A stretch of DNA of 64,000 bases. It comes from Aphrocallistes beatrix. Lineage: Eukaryota > Porifera > Hexactinellida > Sceptrulophora > Aphrocallistidae. Shown in pieces: positions 22,596 through 32,514 of this stretch. Each line of letters starts with the position of its first letter. The first letter of the stretch is position 1. The DNA lies in NCBI GenBank assembly GCA_963281255.1, contig OY725496.1, forward strand, positions 124,001 to 188,000, in the 5' to 3' direction. Made by a program: the position numbers and the translations under genes. Under the pieces are notes generated by a model. It was not told the DNA's origin, did no database searches, and worked only from the letters and a program-made list of their open reading frames with translations.

Positions 22596-23350
22596 TAACT
22601 ATGTTACAAGTCTTATTAATTTAATACAATTTATGAATATACCTTTACCTTACATCATAGTCGCCAAGTTAAAATAAAACCTGGGGGGCCAAGAGCGAAC
22701 GATAGTAAGGGGGGGGGGGGGTCTGGGGGTAATGCCCCCCAGGAAAATAAAATAAAATTGCAAAATTTTTCAAATATCGATATACATCTATTGCTGTTAC
22801 CTAGGGAAAAGAAAATATCGGAGTATAGTGGAATAAAAATGCAATTGGGATATATAGCTAGACTCAATGAACATAATTTGGGGGTTTTGTTTGTGTGAAG
22901 TCCTGCCATACCACAACTTCCTCCACTGCTCCGCTGCCTGGCACCACGGCCCCCACAGGCTCCAAACCTGGGGGAGCCAGGTACCCACACGTTCAATAAG
23001 GCTATCGCCTTATTGAACTGCTTTATTCAACTAATTGATTCCACTCACTTAAATAAACTTGTTTCTGTGTAGTGGTGATAAAGATTGGTATTAAAATAAG
23101 CATTTGAGCATCCAAAAGTAATTCGAATGTGTATAATACAAAATTATATGCACATAGGAATACCTGCATATAGTATTGTAACATATTTGAATAATTAAAA
23201 TCTATATGTATATCGATATCTTCAGCGTTTTTGATATCCAAGTATGTATTCCTATCAAATTGCATTGCATAATTTAAGAATCAATATGCTTAGGAGAGTC
23301 ATATTATCATAGTACTTACTACGAAGAATCAATTTCAAGCAAAGAGAGGA
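22596..23350. other. intergenic EGF gene-MFSD1, with G-tract repeat
   Basis: Positions about 22678-22995 hold GC-rich repeat-like sequence: CCTGGGGGGCCAAGAGCG, a run of 11-13 G at about 22710, GCCCCCCAGG, and later AACCTGGGGGAGCCAGGTAC. It resembles the G-tract hAT-like elements at 31036 and 54448, but no clean target duplication was found. A short hairpin AATAAGGCTATCGCCTTATT follows at 22996-23015. Confidence 0.5.
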
Positions 23351-24775
23351 ATGAAGGAGAAATTAACACGCTTCTTTAACAAAATATCTGCTCTAAATTG
23401 TCCTCAGACCTACTACCGAATAGCCGCATTTATCCTAATCTCAATTCTGGTGTTTGGAGCCAACTTTGCTTATGACAATCCAGCCGCACTAGAAAATGAA
23501 TTGCTAAAAACTCTCAAAATCAGTAAGACGGAGTATCAACTGTTATACTCCATCACCTCGTGGCCGAATGTATTTTTCCCAATCGTCGGTGGTTATTTTC
23601 TAGACAAAGTAATCGGTTATCGAATTGGTACAATCATATTTAGCGGAGTTGTTGTCTTGGCTCAAGGAATATTCCTTCTAGGCTCAGCTTTCAATTTGTT
23701 CTGGTTAATGTGTGTCGGTCGATTTTTCTATGGGATAGGGACTGAGAATCTAACAGTTACGCAATTTACTTACGCTGGCAGATGGTTTAAAGGTCGCCAG
23801 ATCACAATTATATTCGGCGCTATACTAACTTTTAACCGTCTTGGCTCTGTTCTGGACTACAACGTCACTCAAGTTGTGTATAATGCTGTAGCATTACGTT
23901 TTCCTAACTTACCCAATCTCTGCCTTGGCCTTTCTTATCTGGTCGGATTTCTTTTGTGCACAACCTCACTGATAGTCGCTATAATTCTCGCTGTTGTTGA
24001 TAAAGGATCTGAACGGCATATTGAACCGATTAAAAAAGCAGACAAAAGGTATTGCCCTTCATTAAGAGATTTCAAATTCCCCATCAATTTATGGTTAGTT
24101 TTCATCATTATGATATTTAGCTACTCTTCAGTATTTTCCTTCATCACCTTAGCGCCAGTATTTTTCCAGGTCAAATATGGCTATACTTCAACTTTCGCGT
24201 CATTTACTAACAGTACCTTTTTCATAATGATAACTGCCTTTTCAGCCATACTTGGCATTCTCTTAGATCGTGTTGGTCTTAATTTGATTATGATTCTACT
24301 CTCTTGGTTCTTTCTCGTAATGTCCCATTCAATTCTAACTTTCACATTTTGGACACCAATTTTAGCTATGGTATGTCTAGGTTTTGGATTCACAATAATG
24401 CTGTTAGCGATTTGGCCTCTTTCAACATATCTTTTAAATTCGAATCAGCTCGGGTTGGCGAATGGTTGTGCGATCGCAGCTCTAAACCTCGGCGATGGCC
24501 TTTTTGCAATCATAGCAGGTGTCATTCTTGATGAATTCGGTTATTTCACACTTGAGGTGTTTATCATATTCCTGAGTCTTTTCGGTTTATTCTGGTCCAT
24601 AGTGCTATTTGCTTCTGATCGTTTGCAAGGTGGGGTTTTGAATGAGTGGGGGCCATCCCGGAGAAAGGAGAAGATAATTGTTATAGATACAAAGACAGAG
24701 TTCGCACTTATTCAAAGTAGTAACGAAGGCAGCGTTGAGGAATTTGAAGAGCATGATGGTTTATTAGTTGATTAA
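23351..24775 (+). CDS. MFSD1: Major facilitator superfamily domain-containing protein 1
   Basis: Intronless 474-residue protein with about 12 hydrophobic helices from residue 25 to 420. The segments FGANFAYDNPAALE, LLYSITSWPNVFFPIVGGYF, FWLMCVGRFFYGIGTENL and the C-terminal GYFTLEVFIIF align by eye with vertebrate MFSD1 (465 residues). In the family MFSD1 is a lysosomal dipeptide uniporter stabilised by the glycosylated partner GLMP. A C-terminal acidic-dileucine motif (EEHDGLLVD) could serve lysosomal sorting; vertebrates carry theirs at the N-terminus, so this position is inference. The start is the ATG immediately before the first helix. Intact. Confidence 0.9.
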   Translation: MKEKLTRFFNKISALNCPQTYYRIAAFILISILVFGANFAYDNPAALENELLKTLKISKTEYQLLYSITSWPNVFFPIVGGYFLDKVIGYRIGTIIFSGVVVLAQGIFLLGSAFNLFWLMCVGRFFYGIGTENLTVTQFTYAGRWFKGRQITIIFGAILTFNRLGSVLDYNVTQVVYNAVALRFPNLPNLCLGLSYLVGFLLCTTSLIVAIILAVVDKGSERHIEPIKKADKRYCPSLRDFKFPINLWLVFIIMIFSYSSVFSFITLAPVFFQVKYGYTSTFASFTNSTFFIMITAFSAILGILLDRVGLNLIMILLSWFFLVMSHSILTFTFWTPILAMVCLGFGFTIMLLAIWPLSTYLLNSNQLGLANGCAIAALNLGDGLFAIIAGVILDEFGYFTLEVFIIFLSLFGLFWSIVLFASDRLQGGVLNEWGPSRRKEKIIVIDTKTEFALIQSSNEGSVEEFEEHDGLLVD

Positions 24776-25382
24776 TCTGATGACTATCAAATAATTGTTA
24801 GCTTTAGGGATTTTTCCATAGAACATTGCATTCAGAATAATAGCAGTTTTTTATTACTTGTACGTGTTTTTTCCTGAATGATAAGTAAATATTCTATTTA
24901 ATACTGCATATCTCTAGTATTTGAAATATAGAATACCTACAGTCTCCTACATTACAATAATTGTCTTTTCTTACGATGATTTATCGCGAAAAGATAAATG
25001 ATAACATCCTGCGGAAATTTTATGCTCATACTATAGCCAATTCTATTTGATGATATGAGCAAATATGCTTTACCTTAGATACACAAAATATTTTATTACA
25101 TCAATTACTTCAGGGATGAATATAGTAGTTACCTAATCGATGATGTAGTAGTAGACTAAATACATATTTGTACTATTCATGAATTACATAATGTACGTAT
25201 TTTAATTAATATTGGGATAAATTCTGTGGGGTTTAACTGAACATTAATTTTCTATTTTAATGAGGTCAACATATTTTTATAAGGAATTTTATATGCATTA
25301 CTTTGGGCAGAATAATTGCATCTATAAAAGCTTCAAATATAAGCAGTGTACATATAATAAGTTATTTATTTAGTTTATCAAA
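24776..25382. other. intergenic MFSD1-7TM gene
   Basis: AT-rich, no coding signal until the TATA box of the next gene. Confidence 0.5.
25323..25330 (+). promoter_or_regulatory. TATA box of the plus-strand 7TM gene
   Basis: TATAAAAG, 60 bp before the ATG at 25383. The minus-strand paralogue has the identical octamer at a similar distance, which raises confidence that both are core promoter elements. Confidence 0.65.
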
Positions 25383-26513
25383 ATGTTTCTCTCTTACGCC
25401 AAATTTTGGAGGGAAAAAGTTGCAATATTAGTATTGTTTTGTTTGTTAACATTTTTGTTTTGCACTGTGTGGTTGGGTAAGACCATTAAGCATCTTGTAA
25501 GGTGTATTAGATTCTATCGAATGACCAAGAACAAAGATTTTCGAGATCTTCGTGAACGTGATCGCATTCTGTATAATTATGAAACTCACATTGTTAAGGA
25601 TATCATCCTAATTTTTCTCTGTCTTTGTGAATTTTTGGAGCCCCTTTTCGCTTTGATGTGTTCTTTTCAGTTTGTTTTCTCAGGTCTCTTATTAATTGAT
25701 GATAGTAACAATGTTGATATAGCCATAATGAATACAAAAGCCTTTAAATGTACCGTGTTAAATACACTTGAAACGTTCAATGATCTATTTCAGACAACTT
25801 TGATTGATCATTTTTTTCAACCTTATCTTTTTTTAGTGAAAGCTATTGGTTGTATCGCTTTTCTCAAGGTGTTGTCATTTTTAACGATATATCTTGCGAA
25901 AAGATATTTTTTTCATTCCATTACCAAGACCCTCTATTGGCATGTATTCTCCTTTTTTACGCAATCAGGGATTGTAGCTATATTATGCAATCGAGATACT
26001 ATCATCTTACACTTTCTCATCATACCTGTTTTGATATTGATGGACTGGTGCATCCTGCTAAAACATTGTATCATTCTTCGAAGGGTTCTCACTTCAAACT
26101 TGAAAGATTTAGATTTGCATTTTTCAAATCGGTATCTGTATAGAGAACAATTTAAAGTGTTACATATATATAAAGTTTTTATGCCTATTATTTTAGCCTC
26201 GTTACTTTTCGGAACATTGGCTGTCCTATCGCATTATTATCTGTTATTTATTAGCGTCTTTCTATCCTCTCAGTGTAATTTCATACCTGTCTCATCTGAG
26301 TTTATGGGTAATTTTGATGGCCTTTTAAATTTAGTTTATTTTGGCTTAATATTCCTTCATATTTTTCTAATTGGTTTGCCGTTTTACATAGCCACAACTG
26401 AGGTGATTTGCAGAGCTTTTTATCTTAGATTTTTGAAGAAAAACATTTTTAGATACAATTACAGAAATTTACAAGCAGAATTACGAAGATTCAACATCCA
26501 TCCCCCATATTAA
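25383..26513 (+). CDS. Unknown seven-helix membrane protein, paralogue 1
   Basis: Intronless, 376 residues, strongly hydrophobic, not recognised. Helices are visible at about 12-32, 70-100, 140-165 (FLVKAIGCIAFL), 178-200, 205-225, 250-285 and 305-335, consistent with seven passes. Conserved with its neighbour are FRDLRERDRILYN (about 53-65), ETHIVKDIILI, YLAKRYF, a KVLHIYKVFMP motif and a short C-terminal RYNYRNL...LRRFNIHPPY tail. It could be a lineage-specific G-protein-coupled or chemoreceptor-like family, but no DRY or NPxxY motif was found and topology was not computed. It lies tail-to-tail with paralogue 2, 192 bp apart. Start chosen as the first ATG after the TATA box. Confidence 0.75.
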   Translation: MFLSYAKFWREKVAILVLFCLLTFLFCTVWLGKTIKHLVRCIRFYRMTKNKDFRDLRERDRILYNYETHIVKDIILIFLCLCEFLEPLFALMCSFQFVFSGLLLIDDSNNVDIAIMNTKAFKCTVLNTLETFNDLFQTTLIDHFFQPYLFLVKAIGCIAFLKVLSFLTIYLAKRYFFHSITKTLYWHVFSFFTQSGIVAILCNRDTIILHFLIIPVLILMDWCILLKHCIILRRVLTSNLKDLDLHFSNRYLYREQFKVLHIYKVFMPIILASLLFGTLAVLSHYYLLFISVFLSSQCNFIPVSSEFMGNFDGLLNLVYFGLIFLHIFLIGLPFYIATTEVICRAFYLRFLKKNIFRYNYRNLQAELRRFNIHPPY

Positions 26514-26705
26514 GGATTGTTGAGTTGGGTTTGAATGTCTTTCTATATTACAACAGGATAATAATACTTTAAATACACCCACAAATATTCATTAAGGTCT
26601 TTGTTTTATGTTGTTTTTATGTCTTTTTATTAATATTAAGGATAATATACACATTATTTGCACAATCAAAATTCTGTGGAGAGTACACTATTATTAAATT
26701 TATGC

Positions 26706-27860
26706 TTAGAAAAAAGGAGGATCAATTTTAAATTTTTTCCTTAACTCTGATTTCAGGTTGATATAGTTGTATCGATAGGTAGTTTTCTTGTAGAATCTTT
26801 TGTAACAAGCAATGCTAAACATTCCAATTGTGGCTGCATATAAAGGCAACCCGAGTAGAACGAAATGTATAGAAAATACTACCAGGAAAATAAGAACTAA
26901 AACTTGATAGACTTGAACTCTTAAAAGAGTTGATAGAGGTATGAAGTTCATGAAACATCCCGAATTAAAGAAGATCATAACCATGGATGTATAGAAATGG
27001 ATCAGGATAGACAGCGCGCCGAGAAATAGAGCAGTTAAAAGGATAGGCATAAAAACTTTATAGATTCGTAGTACTTCCGATTGTTCTTTCACTAGACCAC
27101 TCCTAGTGAACTGTAGTCTCAAATCTCTGAGGTTCGAAATGAGAACTTTTCGAAGGGTTATACAATTTTTCAAAAGTATATACCAATTAATCATTATCAG
27201 AATGGGAGTAATAATATAATAGAAAATAAACAGGTTGCTGTTGCATAAAATAATAACAAATATAAATTGAATAAGGAATGATAGTACATGTGAATAAACT
27301 GACTTCAAAATGCGATGAGAAAAATATCTTTTTGCAAGATAAACTGTCAAAAAGGATGATAATCTTAAAAAACCGATACAACCCATTACTTTCGCTATAA
27401 ATAAATACATTTCCCAGGTCTGAAAAATATTTTTATTGGCATTAGTATTAATATCTTCTAATGTTTCGGTAAAACTGCAGTGAGGTAAAATGGTAGTGGG
27501 TACCAAGGGTATTGCAACTTTCGGAACCTGTCCACGTCCTACATTTGCAAATTGAGTAAAAGAAATCATTAGTCCGAAAAAAGGTTCACAAAATTCGCCT
27601 ATACAGAGAACGATTAAAATAATGTCTTTTACAATATGAGTTTCTAGATTGTATAGGATATGATGACGTTCACGATTATCACGGAAAAGTTTTTGCTTGT
27701 TAAATTGGAAAAGTTTTATATGCTGGATAAGATGCCTTATGACTTGTATCAGCCATATTAAGCAAAAAATGACGATGAGACAACAGAAAACAGCTAAAGT
27801 GCATGTTTTCGGTATCCAATAGTTAATTGTGTAGACACTTTGACTTGAAGAATTCTCCAT
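26706..27860 (-). CDS. Unknown seven-helix membrane protein, paralogue 2
   Basis: Intronless, 384 residues, clearly homologous along its whole length to the 25383-26513 protein (by eye about 45% identity; for example MGCIGFLRLSSFLTVYLAKR against IGCIAFLKVLSFLTIYLAKR). Same predicted helices, same FRDNRERHHILYN and ETHIVKDIILI motifs after helix 1, and the same C-terminal RYNYINL...IDPPFF tail. The conserved loop and C-terminal motifs between two diverged copies indicate selection on the protein. Function unknown. The arrangement is a convergent tandem inversion. A minus-strand TATAAAAG lies at 27927-27934. Confidence 0.75.
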   Translation of the reverse strand: MENSSSQSVYTINYWIPKTCTLAVFCCLIVIFCLIWLIQVIRHLIQHIKLFQFNKQKLFRDNRERHHILYNLETHIVKDIILIVLCIGEFCEPFFGLMISFTQFANVGRGQVPKVAIPLVPTTILPHCSFTETLEDINTNANKNIFQTWEMYLFIAKVMGCIGFLRLSSFLTVYLAKRYFSHRILKSVYSHVLSFLIQFIFVIILCNSNLFIFYYIITPILIMINWYILLKNCITLRKVLISNLRDLRLQFTRSGLVKEQSEVLRIYKVFMPILLTALFLGALSILIHFYTSMVMIFFNSGCFMNFIPLSTLLRVQVYQVLVLIFLVVFSIHFVLLGLPLYAATIGMFSIACYKRFYKKTTYRYNYINLKSELRKKFKIDPPFF

Positions 27861-28229
27861 TACAAATAACGATTGAACTGCTCAAGGGTTCGTTTTTTAG
27901 AAGATAATAATTCAAATTTTTTTTTTCTTTTATACTACTTCACTTCTTAAACTATATCTTAAAAAATAATGCAATAAGTCAGATTAAACTTTTTAATATA
28001 TACATATTATATCATATACCATAATGCAGGTAGGCCAATTTTTCCATACCTTATCTGCTATTTGATGATATAAGAAGGATATATTATGCAAGAAAATTGA
28101 TTCGAATTTCATATACAAATGTATTCCCCCCTAAAATAACATCATATTTCTAATATTAGCCCGAGCGACTTTGATCCTAAACATTTCACAATGATTATTT
28201 TGTAAAGTTCGTTAAATTTATTCTGAAAG
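27861..28229. other. intergenic 7TM-GGCT (divergent promoters)
   Basis: Shared upstream region of a minus-strand and a plus-strand gene. Apart from the TATA box at 27927 nothing was recognised. Confidence 0.5.
27927..27934 (-). promoter_or_regulatory. TATA box of the minus-strand 7TM gene
   Basis: CTTTTATA on the plus strand, read as TATAAAAG on the minus strand, about 67-74 bp before the ATG at 27860. Confidence 0.6.
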
Positions 28230-28733
28230 ATGGCTAGTGTATCAAATGAAATCGTTATAGGCTCTTTAGATGACCATATTCTATACTTTGGTTACGCATC
28301 TAACACAAGTACTGATCGGATTCGAAACTCTGCCATATCCACAGCAACTTTTGTCAGCACAGGCTATATAGATGATTATAAACTATCATTCTACCTCGCA
28401 AATGGGAAAATAGGTAGTTGGGGCGGTGCTATGGCTACGTTGGATAACTCAGAGGGTAGTAGAATTTGGGGCGTGATATGGAAAGCAAAGAGAGATGATA
28501 TAACTGGTTTAGATAAACAAGAATCAGTACCGCATGACTTTAATCGTTTTGAAAAGATCATAACGACTGAAAATGGGGAAAAGTTTTATTGTTTGCTATA
28601 TATGATGAATGAAGAAGCAAAATTGCCTGGAAAACCATCTCTGAAATACATTGAAACCTTAAGAGAAGGTGCAAAGGAGCACAATTTCCCTAAAGAGTAT
28701 CAAGAAATGTTAGCAAGGGTCGAGAATATCTGA
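28230..28733 (+). CDS. GGCT: Gamma-glutamylcyclotransferase
   Basis: Intronless, 167 residues (human 188). The N-terminal YFGYASN (about 19-25) is the family's substrate-binding YxSN loop. GAMATL and RIWGVIWKAKRDDITGLDKQ lead to Glu98 in LDKQESV, which aligns with the catalytic Glu98 of the human enzyme. C-terminal GAKEHNFPKEYQEML matches human GAKENGLPLEYQEKL. The enzyme releases 5-oxoproline from gamma-glutamyl amino acids in the gamma-glutamyl cycle of glutathione metabolism, in the cytosol. The C-terminal 20 residues of the human protein are absent. Start is the only suitable ATG. Confidence 0.9.
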   Translation: MASVSNEIVIGSLDDHILYFGYASNTSTDRIRNSAISTATFVSTGYIDDYKLSFYLANGKIGSWGGAMATLDNSEGSRIWGVIWKAKRDDITGLDKQESVPHDFNRFEKIITTENGEKFYCLLYMMNEEAKLPGKPSLKYIETLREGAKEHNFPKEYQEMLARVENI

Positions 28734-29786
28734 AATATACCGATAAAATATTAGTCAATACCATTATTAATATTTATGTAATATTACATAGGGTATTTAG
28801 CCACTTACCATCACATGATAATCAAATTCATAATTATTCTTTTATCCTTACATCTATCTTGCGTTTTATTATACTTTCTATCCATTATACTCATTATCAA
28901 ATCTTAAGGATAAATTACTAAACTTTAGTACGCTTAGCTAATCAATATAAAACCACGATGGTTTCGATGCCACTTTTTGAAACGTAATACAGCTCATTGT
29001 TCAGTCAGTACTACTTAGTGCTTTGATACTCTTCATTTAGTTACATAGGAATGCTTAGCAGCTCATTATTAGATCATTGAATAACATATTCAATCATGGA
29101 GGATTTGATCATGTATCATAATTTTATTAAACTGTTTGACACAAGAGTACGTATTACAACTAGGCCCTGCGTTTGTTTATAAAGGCAATTTTGATACATT
29201 TCTCAAAAGATTAATTATTATTTAACCTAGATAAGTCTTATTGGGTTTTTTTTCAGGTAAGCGAGGAGGCAACACTGAATATATTTCAATTTCTAATGAA
29301 TTATGTGCAATATTTTAAATTGCTTTTTGTACACTTCGTTAAATAATGGATTTTCAAATTTCACCGTCAATCAGAGGCTAAATCCCTGTATTCCAAGTGA
29401 TAGTCCTCTAAGTTATGTTTTAAACAACTCAAATAAAGGTTGCCAGGTATTTCAGAAGTTAGTCACTAACTACTAGGCAATAGGAAAACTAAAAACTATG
29501 TATTCTAAAATACATTCCTATCATTGATGTTTGCCCCATTCAAGCGCGTTACACAACACTGCACAAAAGAGTATCTCACCATATTACAGGCCTCTCAGAC
29601 ACACGACGAGATCGTGAAAGTTGAGAGGCCTGATTATTATGATTCGGAAATGCGTACACTATTTCAAATCAAAGTTTCTTGATAAACATAGAGAGTTATT
29701 TTCTTCTTTGATCTTTTATTTAGTTTTGTATTATTCATAGCTATTTAAATTCACACCAATTTCTTAGGAATTTTTAGCTTCCAAAC
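28734..29786. other. intergenic GGCT-SWAP70-like
   Basis: AT-rich, no gene. Contains one strong hairpin at 29587-29632 (annotated). GAATTTTTAG directly before the next start is acceptor-like. Confidence 0.5.
29587..29632. promoter_or_regulatory. GC-rich stem-loop upstream of SWAP70-like gene
   Basis: CAGGCCTCTCA pairs perfectly with TGAGAGGCCTG (11 bp), and an inner CACGA/TCGTG pair (5 bp) lies in the loop. It stands out in AT-rich flanks, 155 bp before the ATG. It could be a structured transcript element, a cruciform or a small transposon remnant. Role unknown. Confidence 0.45.
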
Positions 29787-32482
29787 ATGAGTCATGTGAA
29801 TCCTGTTTACTTCAATCCACTTCAAACGAATGCTTTCAAACACGTGTACGGTGTTCTACTTCAGATTCAAAGCAATTCGACTAACGTTGCATCGAAATCG
29901 AAAAAGACCAAATATGAAGAATTTGTCAAAGCATGTGGACGTGATTTGGGCAAAAAAGGCAAAGTTCAAATAGAATTAGTTGAACGTTATAAACGAGGTT
30001 CTCTCTCGTTTTTAGATTTCATGGATTCCATTTGTACTGTTCAGGATCTCAGAATGCGCGAAGTAGGCAAAGCTTATACACTTTGCTGGGACTATTATTA
30101 TACATACATTGAACCTAGGTTACTCGATGTGAATGAGTTACCAATTATTCGAAAAACTCATTTATTTATCTATTGGCTCGTGTTCTGTGCGGTCGATCTC
30201 GATTGTTCTTGTGAACTAACCGCGGATAAAATATGTGATTTGTTATCGTTTCTCTGCGAAAATTCTTTTCAAGAGGCAGGACCAAGTGTTTATTCTAGTT
30301 TGCGTCGGACTAATTATTCATATGATTTTGTCACCTTTATTCAAATCATTTTCGCGAACTGTTTGAAAACTTTGAATGATAATATGAAAGGTGAATTGGC
30401 GCGAAAACTTTACGATCGTTTCGTGAAAGGAGTCATTCTCTCTGGGTTTCTGAATCGCCAGCAAGTTGTCGGACCAATAAAATCATACATCAAACGACTG
30501 TGTAAGCTAACACCTACCAAGCTAGAAGTGTACGAAATCGGTAAAAATAACGAACAGCGTCTAAAAAATGAAATCATCTTGAATCAGCACTCACAGATCG
30601 CGATGATTATAAAAGATTTCGACCCGATGAAGTTCTACTTTCAGATCACCTGTGGTCATACACAGAATATAGTGAAATTCTACGCTGAAGACGAAATAAC
30701 GCGTTTCAAATGGATCACGGAGATGAAACGTGTTATAAAGTATCACATGGAAGGAAATGTCACTTACCAGTTTGATATTGCTGCGGAGAGAATGGATACT
30801 CCATCGAATATGCTTTACCAAATTCCTGACCCGAAAGCTCTACCAGTTTTGAAGGGTAAAGATTTGAATTTTGATACAATTGAGGATCTGGACGATGAGT
30901 CGGTGGTAAGAATACTATCTTATTATTTATCCTTAGACAATGTTGTTCGTAGGGTTTGACCAGACCACTTTTGACCAATTTAATCCCAAAAGGACCATTT
31001 TGTACGATTAGACTGGTTTCAATCAGGGTTGCATCCATAAGCGCCGAACTCGGGGGGGGCTGGGGGGGCTCGAGCCCCCCCTGGATTCGAAGATGGCCCA
31101 TAGACGCAATACAAAAATTAGGGCTGAGCCCCCTCTGGAACCCCGAAATTGTCCTTAGATTTCGAAAAGTTCGGCGCCCCTGGTTGCATCTAGCGACGCC
31201 CTCAGGGAGTGGCTAGATGCAACCCTGATTGAAACCAGTCTAACCGTACGAAATGGTCCTTTTGGGATTAGAAGTGGAAATATTTTAGACCTCTTTTACT
31301 CCCACTGAGGTTCGGAAGTCTATCCAGCCCTGCAGTAGCCACCCCCTCAAGGGGAGCTAGCACCCTCCTAAAAATATTTTATATCTTCTTAGCCCCCCTC
31401 TGAGATTCCGGGCTGGATCCAACCAGAGGCGTAGCCAGGGTATGGCACATTAGGCCTAGGCCGCAACCTCAAAGACTGTGTCCACTAAAATTTCACAAAT
31501 AAGCATTGGGTGCCGCCATAGGCGTAACTTTTGATATTTTCATGGTTAGCTGGGGTGGCGAGATTTGTAAATATATATCAAGCTAATGTGGCATGCCACC
31601 CCCAAGTCAACATTACGTTTTGGTCTGGGGTGGCACGCTACCCCTGCCATCCCTGGAGTTACGCCTATGGGTACCGCAACCCTCTCACGGGATAGACTGG
31701 AATTGCCGCAACCCTAAAATTGTGCTGGCTACGCCTTTGGATCCAACCCTGGTTTCAACCAGACCACTTTTTTATCTGGATTTTGTTCCAGGAAGCACTT
31801 TAAACTAAATGGTACGACTCTTTACTAGCTACTGCAGGACTGGATAGACTTCTGAAACTCAGAAAGGGGTAAATGAAGTCTAAAATATTTCAGAGGGGAC
31901 TAACCCCTCCCCTGAAGGGGTAACTAGACGCAACCCTGCTTATGTCCCGCTTTTTCCTTGCAGAGGTTAGCACGTATGCTTTAGAAATAATTTTATTTAG
32001 ATCGGAGGCGCTTCAGTGCTAACAGTGAATACTTCAGTTTCCCAGCAAATACGCGCTAGTGTTGTTGACGAGATTGTGGAGGAATCTCTCTACAATCAAA
32101 TCCCCACCAACCGACCTGTGTGTAAAGCCTCCGATATGGATACAGTGGTTAGTGAGGGAAGCGATGATTCGGGAGAAGTGAAACGACCTGCACCCCTCGG
32201 ACAGGAAATGGGTGATGAAGCAGCTAAGGTAATCTTATACAGCCAAGGTTTGGCAAATATCGATTTCGGTCAAAACCTCCGATATCGATACGATATGTCG
32301 GAAATAGACGATATCGATATTTATCACGATATTTTTTTAAAATATCGAAAATATCGGTATGTACCCGATATTTGTCGAAAAATAATGATATATGACCGAT
32401 ATTTAGATATTTTTTACATTTTCTGATATTTTCGATATTTTTGCCATTCCAATATATCGATGTCAAACGATTAATGTTTATT

Positions 32483-32514
<32 letters not shown>

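Larger units (their letters stand above)
31272..31895. repeat. Outer inverted-repeat arms around element N
   Basis: The left arm at about 31272-31334 (AAATATTTTAGACCTC and GAAGTCTATCCAGCCCTGCA) is the complement of the right arm at about 31828-31895. The pair encloses the hAT-like element at 31424-31739. Probably a disrupted larger foldback element. Confidence 0.7.

Noticed and set aside
22655-22996. 113-residue minus-strand frame over the G-tract repeat
   Set aside because: Composition is driven by the G/C runs (poly-Pro/Gly), and it overlaps a repeat-like element.
30956-31216. Open frame of 86 residues in the SWAP70-like intron
   Set aside because: Lies entirely within nested transposons L and M and has no protein similarity I can see.
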